This document shows positions 33,375-43,771 of a stretch of DNA of 64,000 nucleotides, piece after piece. The stretch is taken from positions 186,001-250,000 of the forward strand of contig CANNZV010000851.1 of assembly GCA_947561585.1 (NCBI GenBank), given 5' to 3'. The position numbers and the translations under genes are program-made. Each line of letters opens with the position of its first letter. Positions within the stretch are counted from its first letter, which is position 1. The notes under the pieces were generated by a model that was given only the letters and a program-made list of their open reading frames with translations, ran no database searches and had not been told where the DNA came from. This stretch comes from Caprella mutica (lineage: Eukaryota; Arthropoda; Malacostraca; Amphipoda; Caprellidae).

Positions 33375-33834
33375 TATGCATCCCCTTGAAATCGAGGGAA
33401 TATCCATTCACTTTCATATTTCCATTCCCTCGTTAATGAGGGGATAACTGTTTTGATATTCCCTTTCTCTTCCCCTAGGGAAGATTCCAGGAATATTTAT
33501 ATTTTAATTCCCTCTTGTTCCCCTTGATATCGAGGGAATATCCATTCACTTTCATATTTTTATTCCCTTGTTAATGAGGGGATAACTGATTTGATATTCC
33601 CTTTCTGTTCCCTTGATATCCAGGGAATATTTATATTTTTATTCCCTCTTGTTCCCCTTGATATCGAGGGAATATCCATTCACTTTCATATTTTCATTCC
33701 CTTGTTAACAAGGGGATAACTGTTTTGATATTCCCTTTCTGTAGAGTTGATATTGAGGCAATATTGTGTATGATATTCCCCAATATTGACACAATATTGG
33801 GGCAATATTGTCCTAATAATTTTTGCTTCGTGGG
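33375..33834. repeat. GATATTCC block ending in a cassette-type right terminus
   Basis: Three units of 130-140 bp with CCCTTGATATCGAGGGAATA, then TCCATTCACTTTCATATTT, then ATTCCCTYGTTAAYRAGGGG. The block ends ATTTTTGCTTCGTGGG, which resembles the right end of cassette 1 (TTTTTTGCGCGGG). Beyond it, the AACGTTG-type repeats of cassette 2 resume. It is likely another cassette nested here, but I could not find its left terminus. Confidence 0.7.
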
Positions 33835-34063
33835 CCTCGTTTGAAAATGATGAAACAACAATGTTTCAACGTTGGGTAGCAACGTTGTATTAACCTTGTC
33901 AAATTATGTCTATCCTACGTCGCAGTCGAACGTTGGCACTATGTTGTTTCAACATTGTAACAGTGTCGTTTGGAAATGACGAAACAACATTGTTTCAACG
34001 TTGAATTAACAACGTAGTTTTAACCTTGTGTTTTAATGTCTAAACAAAGTCGTAATCGAACAT
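33835..34063. repeat. About 125-bp units of AACGTTG type
   Basis: Two degenerate units with TCGTTTGRAAATGAYGAAAC, AACAWTGTTTCAACGTTG and GTCGYARTCGAACRTTGGCA. They run into the 194-bp units and use the same vocabulary. Confidence 0.8.
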
Positions 34064-34647
34064 TGGCACGATGTTGTTTCGTCATTGTATCAACATTGTA
34101 CAGATGTCGGAACCCAAACATAAGTTTGGCAACCAACGTAGTTCGAATGTTGTCTTTCGACGTCGTATTTTTTTCCAAAAACCGACAATCAGACAACGTT
34201 GAAAACTGATGTTGTACCAACGTTCATACAACCAATAAACGATGCTCAGCCAACATCATGACGACGTTGTTTTGTCATTGTATCAACATTGTACAGATGT
34301 CGGAAAACAAACATAAGGTTGGCAACCAACGTTGTTCGAATGTTGTCTTTCGACGTCGTATTTTTTTTCCAAAAACCGACAATCAGACAACGTTGAAAAC
34401 TGATGTTGTACCAACGTTCAGACAACCAAGAAACGATGCTCAGCCAACATCGTGACGACGTTGTTTTGTCATTGTATCAACATTGTACAGATGTCGGAAA
34501 ACAAACATAAGGTTGGCAACCAACGTTGTTCGAATGTTGTCTTTCGACGTCGTATTTTTTTTCCAAAAACCGACAATCAGACAACGTTGAAAACTGATGT
34601 TGTACCAACGTTCAGACAACCAAGAAACGATGCTCAGCCAACATCGT
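34064..34647. repeat. 194-bp tandem repeat, three units
   Basis: Units at about 34064, 34258 and 34452. The second and third appear identical over 194 bp, the first differs at several sites. Each contains many CAACGTTG-like words (CCAACGTTGTTCG, GACAACGTTG, CCAACGTTCAGACAACC, ACGACGTTG). Each of the last two gives an identical 65-codon frame, a by-product of duplication. The array abuts the right terminus of cassette 2. Confidence 0.95.
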
Positions 34648-34671
34648 GACGACGTTGATTTGCTGCTTGGG

Positions 34672-36427
34672 TAGTCTCCCTGGTAGACCCCTTCATCAGT
34701 ACAGCTCCGGTAGATTCACCAAGGTCATTTAAGGTGACCTCTTTTACAACTGCCATGGGATACTGCGTAGGTTTGTGATGCTGTTCCTTTAGAAGAACAA
34801 TATCACCAATCTCTAATGGCTGGTGCTTAATTGGACTGTATCGATCCTTCTTGTCAACAGCCTGATTAATTAAATTGACAAGAAACTCCTCGTTGTGTTT
34901 CTTAACAAGTACGCTACGGACTTTGGACAGTTTCTTGTAAGTAGTTCGCAACCTCTCCAAGGGATCTGCATTGGGACACCAATCTGGATCAACATCCTTT
35001 TCTGCAACATAAGGAATCAAATTAACAGATGGAAATGAATGGCCGTATATTAACGAGTCTGGAGTAATTGAACTTGGAAGAGTGTCACCCATATCTCCGC
35101 GCAAACACTCTTTGAACGCAATAGGGCGTTTGTTAGCCAAGCTAACAGTTTGCGCTACAACAAATTCGAACTGCTCAATGAGTAGCACCTTATTTCTCAC
35201 TGACCCAAATATCAATATTTTTACCTGCTTAACCAGACTTTCCACTAAAGAACCTAGAGCACTGTTACCCTTATAATACTGGTTAAATTCAGGAAACTTC
35301 ACGTGGTTTTCTTTCAGATATTGGGACATCTGTTGAGTTTCCGCAAATTCATTGATAATCTTCGATCCAGCTACCAATTGGCTTCCTAAATCTGAAAAAA
35401 TTCTCTTAGGCAATCCAAACCTGAAAACGTGTAATTGAAGTGCTCTCAAATATTCTTCTACAGACAAATCACTACACACAACAAGATTTACAGCTCGTGA
35501 CCACATACATGTGACACACAAAACATAGGATTTTACTCTACTTCCACTTGATTCTTTGGTATTGAAAGGTCCAATGTGATCAAAAAACACATCCGCAAAT
35601 GGAATCTCTGCTGGTGAGAGTCGAAAATCTCTATAGGGGCTTTGGTTTAATTTGATTGTTCGTTGACCAAATCTCCTACAATGAACACAACTTCTTAGAA
35701 CCTTTTCAACACAAGAATAATAATGGGGAATCCAATATTTCTTCCGTAATTCAGACAAAACCGAATAAACTCCAGCGTGTGCAAATTTTTCATGCGCATG
35801 TCTAATAATGAGTTCAGTCAAATGCCCGGCCTTTGACAAAAGAATCGGGCAGTGTGAATTAGAACTAAATTTACTGTTTTTAGACAACTTACTGCCAACT
35901 CTAATTAAGCCATTATTATCGATAAAAAGGTTCATTTGATTAATTATGTTAGGAATTTCCTTATGACATCTATTAGAAACTTGAAAGTTTGATAAAACAT
36001 CTGCAAAATATAAACTTTGTTCGTCCCTAATCAATGTCATCAAAGCCTTATCGTAGATTTCCTTCTCATTATAACCAGAGTCAGGACTAATACATCTCTT
36101 TAAATTTGAAAGAAATTTAAATGTATTCTCAACAATAGTAATAAGTTTACCTAATCTAGATACCTTAGAAGTATCTATCAGAGGGTCATGAACATGAACT
36201 TCACTTACCCCCACAGAAAACTCTACCGTATCAACACTGGTACTACCTGGTACAGAGAACGTGAGGATATCCGATCTGCTGACATCTGGTTGCTTTGCTC
36301 TCAGGAAGCTAGGTCCTGTCAAATAGTTACTTTTAATTAATAATTTATAAGAGACAGGCCTAGATATAGAATCAGCAGGGTTTGATATCCCATCGACAAA
36401 GGAAAAAGTTATCGGATGAACTTCAGT
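34672..36427 (-). pseudogene. BEL pol: integrase region
   Basis: The frame is open from the nonsense codon at 36428 down to cassette 2; its first ATG is at 36322. It joins viral-type DNA to the host chromosome. Seen in order: an H-H-C-C zinc domain (HAHEKFAHAG ... CVHC), the DDE core (FFDHIGPF with the first Asp, SDLGSQ with the second, LVESLVKQVK with the Glu) and a C-terminal domain with LEIGDIVLLKEQ, the DUF5641-like end typical of BEL/Pao. The last 12 codons before the apparent stop at 34634 come from cassette 2. The true end lies at 20896. The frame itself has no internal stop. Confidence 0.9.
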
Positions 36428-37189
36428 CTACTTCTCTAAACATTTCAGTCTATTCATAACAAACACAGATTGTTTGTTCATTTTGTTGAACTTCTGAAAA
36501 TAGCCATTGATCCAATTAAGGGATACTAAACTGTCCGTATATACATACAAATTTGATATATCAATGGGGTTCATACAAGCTAGACCAGTTAACTCCTTGT
36601 ACAAATCAACAAGAGCTTCTGCTGCCAGAACTGCTGACATTAACTCCAATGCTGGTATGCTCTTGTCCTCAAGTTGTTTTGACACCATTCTGTTTTTAGC
36701 GATAACAAAGCTAACCTCTTTAGTGGACTTGTTTTGAATGTAGATAACAGTGCCATACATTTGTTTACTACTATCACAAAAAGCGATCAAATCATAGGAA
36801 GCATCTCTACTGCCCAATAATCTTGGTACAATCATCGGTTCCGCTTCATTAACTTGCTTACAAATGTTATGCCATTCGTTCTTCTTTTCCTTGGAAATTA
36901 CCGTATCCCAGCTAAGTTCCTTCTGCAACTGTAATTCGTGCAAAAATATCCTAGCCCTGTTCATAATAGGACCATCATAATTGTATGGATCGAAATTTTC
37001 TGCAATAGACTTCAGGATTTTCCTCTTTGTGTCCGCATCTTCATTCAGAATTTTCTTTTTGGTAGACAGTGTCCTTTTTCTTATTCCAAATAAGACCAAA
37101 TAGCTCAACCTCTTCTTGAGAAACCTTTTCATCAATCGGAAGAACCTTCTGCATTTCAGCATTATTTCTACAGAACTGTTGTAATTCAA
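36428..37189 (-). pseudogene. BEL pol: end of reverse transcriptase and RNase H
   Basis: This frame takes over from the reverse transcriptase frame in the overlap at 37041-37189. It carries the linker (NFDPYNYDGP) and RNase H with its acidic residues visible: AFCDSSKQMYG (Asp), IPALELMSAVLAAEAL (Glu) and YVYTDSLVSLNWI (Asp). The enzyme removes the RNA strand from RNA:DNA hybrids. It ends at a TAG (36428-36430) that is in the same frame as the integrase segment, so this is a single nonsense change and the frame beyond it is intact. Confidence 0.88.
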
Positions 37190-38495
37190 ACTGGTAAGAG
37201 CTAAATATATTTTTCAACTGATCGTGTGCCCAGAAAAGTTCTTCTGTAGACTCAGTTGAGATAGCACAGTTATCCATATAAGTTAAAGAGTAGATCAATC
37301 TCTTAAGTTTTCGTAAGTGAGGTGAGTCGGTTTCAACATCTACGATCAAAATTTTGTACAAAGTCATCATTAGTAGCGTTGGACTACATCTCAATCCGAA
37401 ACTCAGGCGGATATTTCGGTAACCTTCAATTGTAAAATCTCCGCCAACTGGATCTTTGAACCATAGAAACATCAGTTTATCTTGATCAGAAGGTGGTAAC
37501 TCTATCTGTAAAAACGCCTTTTTCAAGTCGAAGCATAACAAATTACTCCCAAATCTAAGATTAACAAGAGCTGTGCTCAATTTTTGGTTCAAACTAGGTC
37601 CACTCAACATTGCTTGATTATGAGAAATAGAGCCAATTTCTCGCTTGTCACTTAAACTGGAGAGGAACACAATTCTACATTTAGTACTCTTATTACCAAT
37701 CTTTATGATTGGCATATGACCCAAAAAACTACACGAAGGAACTCTCTTAACATAAGTGTCAATATCTTTAACCTTTTCAATAACTCCAAGATCTAATAAT
37801 TCCTTCACCGAATCATCAACTAGCTTTAAATTTTCTTTATTACTCAAAAGTTTCTTTTTACCTGAAATTAATACATTTTTAGCAAGGTAATAATTATTAG
37901 CTAGCCTATGATTAATCTTATGGTTCCATAATAGAGGCATAATTATCCTACCGTCATTATTTCGCTTAACGTTAGTCAGCAAATATTCTACTTGCTCTTT
38001 ATTCTCTTCTGAATTAAAAGAGTCTCCATCATAATTATCTTTCCCTAAATAAGATGAGCAACATCCTTCTAAATGATAAATCTTTGAAGTATCTAACCGA
38101 TTTAACTCATATAACTCGTATAACTCCTCTCTGATACATTCGGTATCATTCTTAATTACCGAACTGTTCGAGCTACTAGTATGATCTTTGTCAGTTTCAG
38201 AACAATAAGAACCATCTCTGCTAACATCGTTGTTTGGAGGCAAACTAGCGATATCCTTAAGCATTTGAGACTGTTTGCCTATAAGCATTACTCCTATTTG
38301 AGTTGATATGAACATAGATTTCTTGTTAAAACCAAACTTCACAGTCTGATCTGCAAAACAATTCATGGCGTTTGCACCAATTATCAAGTCAATATTATCA
38401 ATGCGATCAGTATGGGTAGAAAGATAACTATCAGCCATAGAATAACCTTTATCCCTAAAACAAGAGACAATTTCAGTTAACCTAGTCAACTCCAT
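37041..38495 (-). pseudogene. BEL pol: protease end and reverse transcriptase
   Basis: A 484-codon frame copying RNA into DNA in the ancestral element. The first 75 residues continue the aspartic protease domain (IDLIIGANAM). Reverse transcriptase motifs follow: KCRIVFLSS, LCFDLKKAFLQIELP with the first catalytic Asp, LRCSPTLLMM, and SLTYMDNCA in the place of the usual Y-x-D-D box, with Asn for the second Asp (plus-strand 37269-37280). It overlaps gag by 14 bp in a different frame. BEL/Pao elements usually encode one polyprotein, so the overlap is more likely a frameshift mutation than programmed frameshifting. Confidence 0.9.
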
Positions 38496-40008
38496 AGAAA
38501 TATAAATAAATATCTGGTAAGACTAAAGCTTCAATTTCCTCAACTTTCTTGCCAATTTCAATATTAAGCATTACCCGTTTACTGTTATAACATTTCTTGT
38601 TATTAATACCATTTATAGTTAATTTAACATTCTCGTCCAGAACCTCATAAGATCCAGAAACTAAAGCATGCTCAGCTATGAGAGTACTTTGACTGCCAGA
38701 GTCGCGTAATCCCCATAGACTTTTACCATTTACGAAACTACAACTAAAAGTAGATAGTACAGAGTCTGTGTAACATTTAGCGGTAAAGGAGTTTGAAGTT
38801 ATAGTTACACCCGTCTGAATAGTTTCTCTATTCTTCGGCTTATAATTTCTAGAGTTTTCACCTTTGGTACAAAGAAAAGTGAAATGCCAACCACCACAGA
38901 ATTTACAAGGATTTTTAAACCTAAATCTACATGATTGTGCATTATGACCGGCATTAGCGCATTTTTCACATGCATTCAAGGATCTCAACCTAAAAATTTT
39001 ATCAGTCGGGTTTACAAATTTACCACATTTATTAATTGAATGCTTACTATCTGCATCACGGCACAAAGAACAATTAATGAAAGGATTACAGTCATTCCTC
39101 TCCGTCTCGGCAGATAAAGCTAGAGTAGTTGATTTTTCAAAGTTATCATTAAATTTAGCCTTGCCAATTTTTTGAGCAGACATATAACGTTCATTAGCAT
39201 CAAAAAAGGACTCAAATATTTGTTCAAGGGTAGGTCTAACGTCATTAGTAATGGCAGTTATTTGTGCTTTAAATGACTCATTCATGCCGGTGTAAAAAAA
39301 ATACCGCATGACATCCTCAACAGTTATTTTCAGAGAATCAAAGGAATGGCAAATTTTTCGCATATCACTAATATATTTGAATGGTTCATCGTTAAGTGAT
39401 AATTTCATTTGAGACAACAGATTTAGTACATTGAACTTTTGTATATCAACAGAGGCAAAGGCAGACATTAACAATTTTTTAGCTTCATTATAATTTTGCT
39501 TATTGGGTTCCAACGAATCCAACAAAAATACTGCTTTACCCTCAATTTGCTGCTTCAACAAAAGCAGTCTATCATAATCAGTGTAATGAAACTTTGATAA
39601 AATTTCCTCAAAATTAGAAAGAAAAATCTCTAAATTCTCACCTTCCAAACTTCTGAATTTCGGCAAAGGACTCTTGAGCAAACTCCTAGTCTCAAGATTG
39701 ACAACCGGTTGAGTGCGAGTGACTTCTCCAGCCAACTGCTGCTCCAGCTCTCTTATCTTATCTTGATAAGACTCCGCAGTCTCGAAATGAGTTGTCATAT
39801 CCTCCTCTGAACACTTAGCAGCTATTTTAGCATTGAGAACTTTCTCATCTAATTCTATTACGGAGGCTTTCAGATCTGAAACCTTACGAGAAACAAGATT
39901 TCTCTCATTTCCTTGGAGAGAAGCAATATTAACCAAATCATTGTGTAATTTAGTTAAAGATGACCTCATATACTTCCGTGACTGTACAAGGGACTCCATA
40001 TTAAACAA
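38482..40008 (-). pseudogene. BEL gag and protease active-site segment
   Basis: A 508-codon frame beginning at the first ATG after the primer site. Residues 20-95 look coiled-coil forming. A capsid-like region of the BEL gag type follows (LPKFRSLEGENLEIFLSNF). Two zinc knuckles are visible: CEKCANAGHNAQSC (C-x2-C-x4-H-x4-C) and CKFCGGWHFTFLC (C-x2-C-x3-H-x4-C). Near the end, LRDSGSQSTLI holds the D-S-G active site of the aspartic protease. It packages the RNA and cleaves the polyprotein. The frame then shifts into the reverse transcriptase segment. Confidence 0.9.
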
Positions 40009-40127
40009 ATCACGAACAAGGTAAATAAATAGGGAAAAATTAGTCTGAAATAAATTAAATTAGGAACATAGGAGATCCGACTGAACATAAACAAGCCAAA
40101 GAACGACGACCCAGATCACCACCAGAA

Positions 40128-40145
40128 CCCTAAATTTGGGCGCCA
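40128..40145 (-). promoter_or_regulatory. BEL primer-binding site
   Basis: On the minus strand TGGCGCCCAAATTTAGGG starts directly after the 5' LTR. TGG at the start pairs with a tRNA CCA end. TGGCGCCCAA is common at this place in BEL elements. The tRNA cannot be named with certainty. Confidence 0.75.
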
Positions 40146-41390
40146 TATAGAAAAAAAAGAATAACACTAAATAGGGGGTGTTAAGAGATTTAATAGTTAT
40201 ATCAAATATACAGATAAGTTTTAATAGGGATAACTAAGTTAGGATTTTGGACAATCAGGGTAGTGGCAGTAAATTCCGGTATGACGAGGGCTGTGGTGAT
40301 CCGAGGAGACAACAAAGAGGAACAGAGTCCATCCTACGAATGAGCAGCCACACATCCGGAACATTTGCATATCTGCCAAAAATCAATCAAAACATAAACA
40401 AAGATTTCAGAAAAAACCAATTGAAATAAAATGAAAGACAAATTAAGACAAATTTTAACCACAGTAAATTCAATTTACCTATTATAGCCAAAAATTTGCT
40501 CGATACGATGAACCAGGGCGAGGAAGATAGTTCTAAGGTGTATCTCCTATACAGGGTCTAAGAATATGAAGAAGGTTGGAATTACTGACAAATTAAGTTA
40601 TGTAAGGAAATTGCAAGTTAACTGACTTATAGTTTAGTTTCATTAATAAGACATGAGTCAACAATCTAAAGTTAAATTTTAAGTAAAGGATTTTAATAAG
40701 TTTAAAGTAAAGGATTTTCATAAGTTTAAAGTAAAGGATTTTAATAAGTTTATAGTAAAGGATTTTAATAAGTTTAAAGTAAAGGATTTTAATAAGTTTA
40801 AAGTAAAGGATTTTAATAAGTTTAAAGTAAAGGATTTTAATAAGTTTAAAGTAAAAGATTTTAATAAGTTTAAAGTAAAGGATTTTAATATCTCCAATGA
40901 AATAAATTACTGAGGGTAAGGGATATTCTGGGGTTCATATTATATTCATAATACATCGAACAGCCCGCAAAGCACACATTGTCCCTAAACATTGTCACTC
41001 ACTGCGTTATATGGCTGTTCTGGGAATTTGATCTGGTGTCGCCCATCCTTCGGCACGTCTCATTAGTCCAGTCGGACACCGGGGTAGTATTTACTCCAGC
41101 ATTGTAAGGTTACTTTTGGACAACAAATAGATCCAGTGAATTGGAATCGTTACTGTTAGTTGAAGGTGATGACAGAGTAGCTAGAAGGAACGTCTGTCTG
41201 CTGTCGCTGTTGGAAGTGATCTGCCTTACGGCGGTTAGTTGTGGCCCAAGTAAGCGCAAAACGCGGAGTTAGAATGCCGGGACAAATGATGCGCTTATTT
41301 AGGCTGTATTAATGAATAAATATGAAATGATAAAGTTTAATGTGAAGTAAAAATAAAAATAAGAACACAAGCAGTGTATATTTTTATACA
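40146..41390 (-). repeat. BEL right LTR (5' LTR), intact
   Basis: 1245 bp, the uninterrupted partner of 15876-20623. Begins TGTATAAAAATATACAC on the minus strand. It holds the empty insertion site of cassette 1 at 41235-41236 (TT). It supplies the promoter for the minus-strand genes. Short plus-strand frames within both LTRs (for example 40247-40429) are antisense shadows. Confidence 0.93.
40682..40892. repeat. 24-bp tandem repeat in right LTR, 9 units
   Basis: Same unit as in the left LTR, two units more. One unit reads TTTATAGTAAAGG, a variant absent from the other copy. Confidence 0.9.
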
Positions 41391-42831
41391 TCATATTCCA
41401 TACATTAAAGTGTTCAATGAACTAAAATTCACACATTTTTAAAATATAAAGTAAGTAACATACTCTAGTTAGTCAAAGCAAACCATGAAAATGAATCACA
41501 CGAACTCGTTTCTGCTCTTCTAATCTTTAAAGCTTCATCCGGTACACTGCAAATTTACACACAGCTCTGAAATAATCATCAGCAAGGAGAATAAATGATA
41601 TAATACGATGAGTTTGAATCAGCGATGTTGATTCATCCAATTTCATTTGAGATAAGCTGCATTTAAAATCATTTATTAATCATGTATAACTTTGTCTATA
41701 ATTTTAGTTGGTTATTTTCACAGTAGTGGTGTTATTTTCCATTTCTATTGACGGTTAATTTCAATTCCTAAAGATAGTTATTATTCATATCTAATTATGG
41801 TTATTATCCATTTCTAATGATGGTTAATATTCACATCTATAATGACGGCTGTTTACTATAATTAACGTTTCAATTATGCATACACACATTAATTAGATTG
41901 TTTCTATATGTTTCTGTAATTCTAGCATTCGACTATTCATAGATAATAAAATCTTGAGATATTAAATCTTAATTATTGGCTCACTGATTCATTTTATTAG
42001 CATTATTAACTTTCAACTTACAGTTACCTCTAAAAGAACTGTTCCATTAGTAATCAAATCTTAGAAAAATCTCCTGAACTTCACTCTAATATTGGAGTCT
42101 GACGATCAGTGAGCTTTGAAGTGCAATTCGAACTCCAACACTGCATTCAAGATTATTTTTACCAGGAGGAAGAGAATTACTTTCTATAGGTTTACTGGAC
42201 TAATATCTGATTATAAAGTCTCAAAGAATTTGGTTATTCCTCCAACAGGGTGTTATGGACAGCAATTAGATGAAACATCATTCGTAAATTTAGATGAAGT
42301 TTTCTGATGTTCAAAGATGAATATTTTAAATTTGTTCAATAATCCGAATGACAATCATCTCTATAGAAGATTAATAAATTATAATTAACGTAATGTTAAA
42401 GAAATTGTTGAGAAGACGAACATTACACATTGCAAACAACTATACCAAGTGTGCAAATGTTTATGAATGTTTTATATATATATATATAAAGTTTTTAACT
42501 CGAAGTGCAAATAAAGCTCAATTTTTTATTAAGTTTGTTGTTCAAACCTTAATGAGTGTCACATGTGTTTTCTAAGCACACCCTTTTTAAATTATTTTCT
42601 ATCTTTCATGTCATTCCTTTAAATTTAGCGGATTTTCTTGACTTTGTTCCTTTATTAATACCCAATATTTTTTTTTGTTATTATAAATTTAACAATATTT
42701 ACATATCGGCGTAAATCATATAAATTAGGAAATTAATTGTACTGTGGTGACGTGTAGCTACGTATAAATATAATTCGGTCAGCCTCTAAGCACACATCAA
42801 TCCACGTTTTCATTGAGTGCAAACATATAGG

Positions 42832-42871
42832 TGAGCTGTGATTGGGCCACACTCCACCCAATCACAGCTCA
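42832..42871. repeat. Perfect hairpin
   Basis: Arms TGAGCTGTGATTGGG and CCCAATCACAGCTCA, 15 bp with no mismatch, around a 10-base loop. It could be the core of a small palindromic element or a chance survivor of an older inverted repeat. No terminator role is expected in this kind of genome. Confidence 0.85.
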
Positions 42872-43541
42872 GCTCTTTCACTTGTCAATATCTTGCATAA
42901 CTATGTATTTGTTTCTCCTTATGTGAATATATGTTCAATAATTTTACTTGGAATTTGGTACACAGAAGTTTAGTTTGGCCAAAGTGTGGCTCACGAACCC
43001 CATGTGGTTCCTGGAAATATTGTGTGCTTCTGGAGTGAAATTTGGCGCATGGAAATATCTTAATTATTTTTACATAATTCATTTAATTTGACTATATTTG
43101 CTTTTGTTTTTACGATTCACTATTAAATATATATATATATTGATTTTAAATCTATATTTATGATACAGACTGAACAAATAAAAAATCAGGTTAAAATTAA
43201 ATAAATATGGAGTTCAATAAAAAAAATATAAGAAAAATTAAAATTATTCTGGCTCAATGGCAATCTCATGTAGCTCACATATCTAATTTTCTGGCCACCC
43301 TGATATATACTAACAACTTGTAAAAGATTCAGTAACGCAGGTTTATGAACAGGACAGGTGATTTTTAAACATACAATCAAACCTTCCCGTACATTCTGAT
43401 AGTAAAACTCAATAGGGTTAAAAAGATAATTTGCATGGGATTATACAGTGATTGCAGTGATTGTAATACAATATTTTTGAAATTTAATTTTATCATTAAA
43501 TAAATTTTATTCTTAAACAATTCTATAATTCATATCATACC

Positions 43542-43588
43542 AACTGAAAATGGTGTATCACTGGAGTGATACACTATTGTTTTCAGTT
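43542..43588. repeat. Imperfect hairpin
   Basis: AACTGAAAATGGTGTATCACT faces AGTGATACACTATTGTTTTC..: arms of about 21 bp with a small internal indel, loop of a few bases. Isolated, with no gene beside it. Confidence 0.75.
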
Positions 43589-43771
43589 CATAATTATTCT
43601 CGCAATAGAATTATTAATTTTCAAAATTGAAAAATGACCTTTTTCAGAAATAAAATATGAGAGATTCGCAGTAATAAAAATATCTTGGAAAGTTTTAAAC
43701 TATGACATAATTAAATATAGACCAATCTGATAAGTTTATCGGTAATTTCCCTCTAAATTAGGGTTAAGCCG

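Larger units (their letters stand above)
21014..34671. mobile_element. CCC...GGG cassette 2, 13.66 kb, inserted in BEL pol
   Basis: The first 22 bp, starting CCCAGGCAGCAAA, match the inverted last 22 bp (..TTTGCTGCTTGGG) with two mismatches. TA lies on both sides (21012-21013, 34672-34673). Repeats built on AACGTTG, CAATGTT and CATCG words begin directly inside both termini: 61-bp units on the left and 194-bp units on the right. Between them are cassette 3, a 32-bp array, an inverted module region, an 88-bp array, about 180-bp units and a GATATTCC block. No transposase was recognised. Superfamily unknown; large size probably reflects nested insertions and array growth. Confidence 0.82.
15876..41390 (-). 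mobile_element. BEL/Pao LTR retrotransposon, interrupted by two insertions
   Basis: Two LTRs in direct orientation bound an internal region with gag, protease, reverse transcriptase, RNase H and integrase in that order on the minus strand, the BEL/Pao order. Removing the insertions (16919-20467 and 21014-34671, each with one copy of its 2-bp duplication) leaves about 8.3 kb, a usual length for the group. Flanking 5-mers ACATA (15871-15875) and TCATA (41391-41395) match at 4 of 5 positions, a plausible target duplication. By eye the LTRs differ by about 20 substitutions over 1.1 kb. Two frame changes, one nonsense codon and the pol insertion make the copy non-functional. Confidence 0.92.
41396..43771. 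other. AT-rich sequence with two hairpins
   Basis: No gene recognised. It contains the palindromes at 42832-42871 and 43542-43588 described separately. Microsatellite TA runs at 42473 and 43127. Confidence 0.5.

Noticed and set aside
34258..34649. Two identical 65-codon plus-strand frames
   Set aside because: By-products of two identical 194-bp tandem units; no start context or homology.
34634..34671. Last 12 codons of the integrase frame as a genuine C terminus
   Set aside because: They lie inside cassette 2 and come from its terminal repeat; the true pol end is at 20896.
38482..38495. Programmed frameshift between gag and pol
   Set aside because: No convincing slippery heptamer was seen, a second frame change occurs at 37041-37189, and BEL elements usually have one frame, so mutation is simpler.
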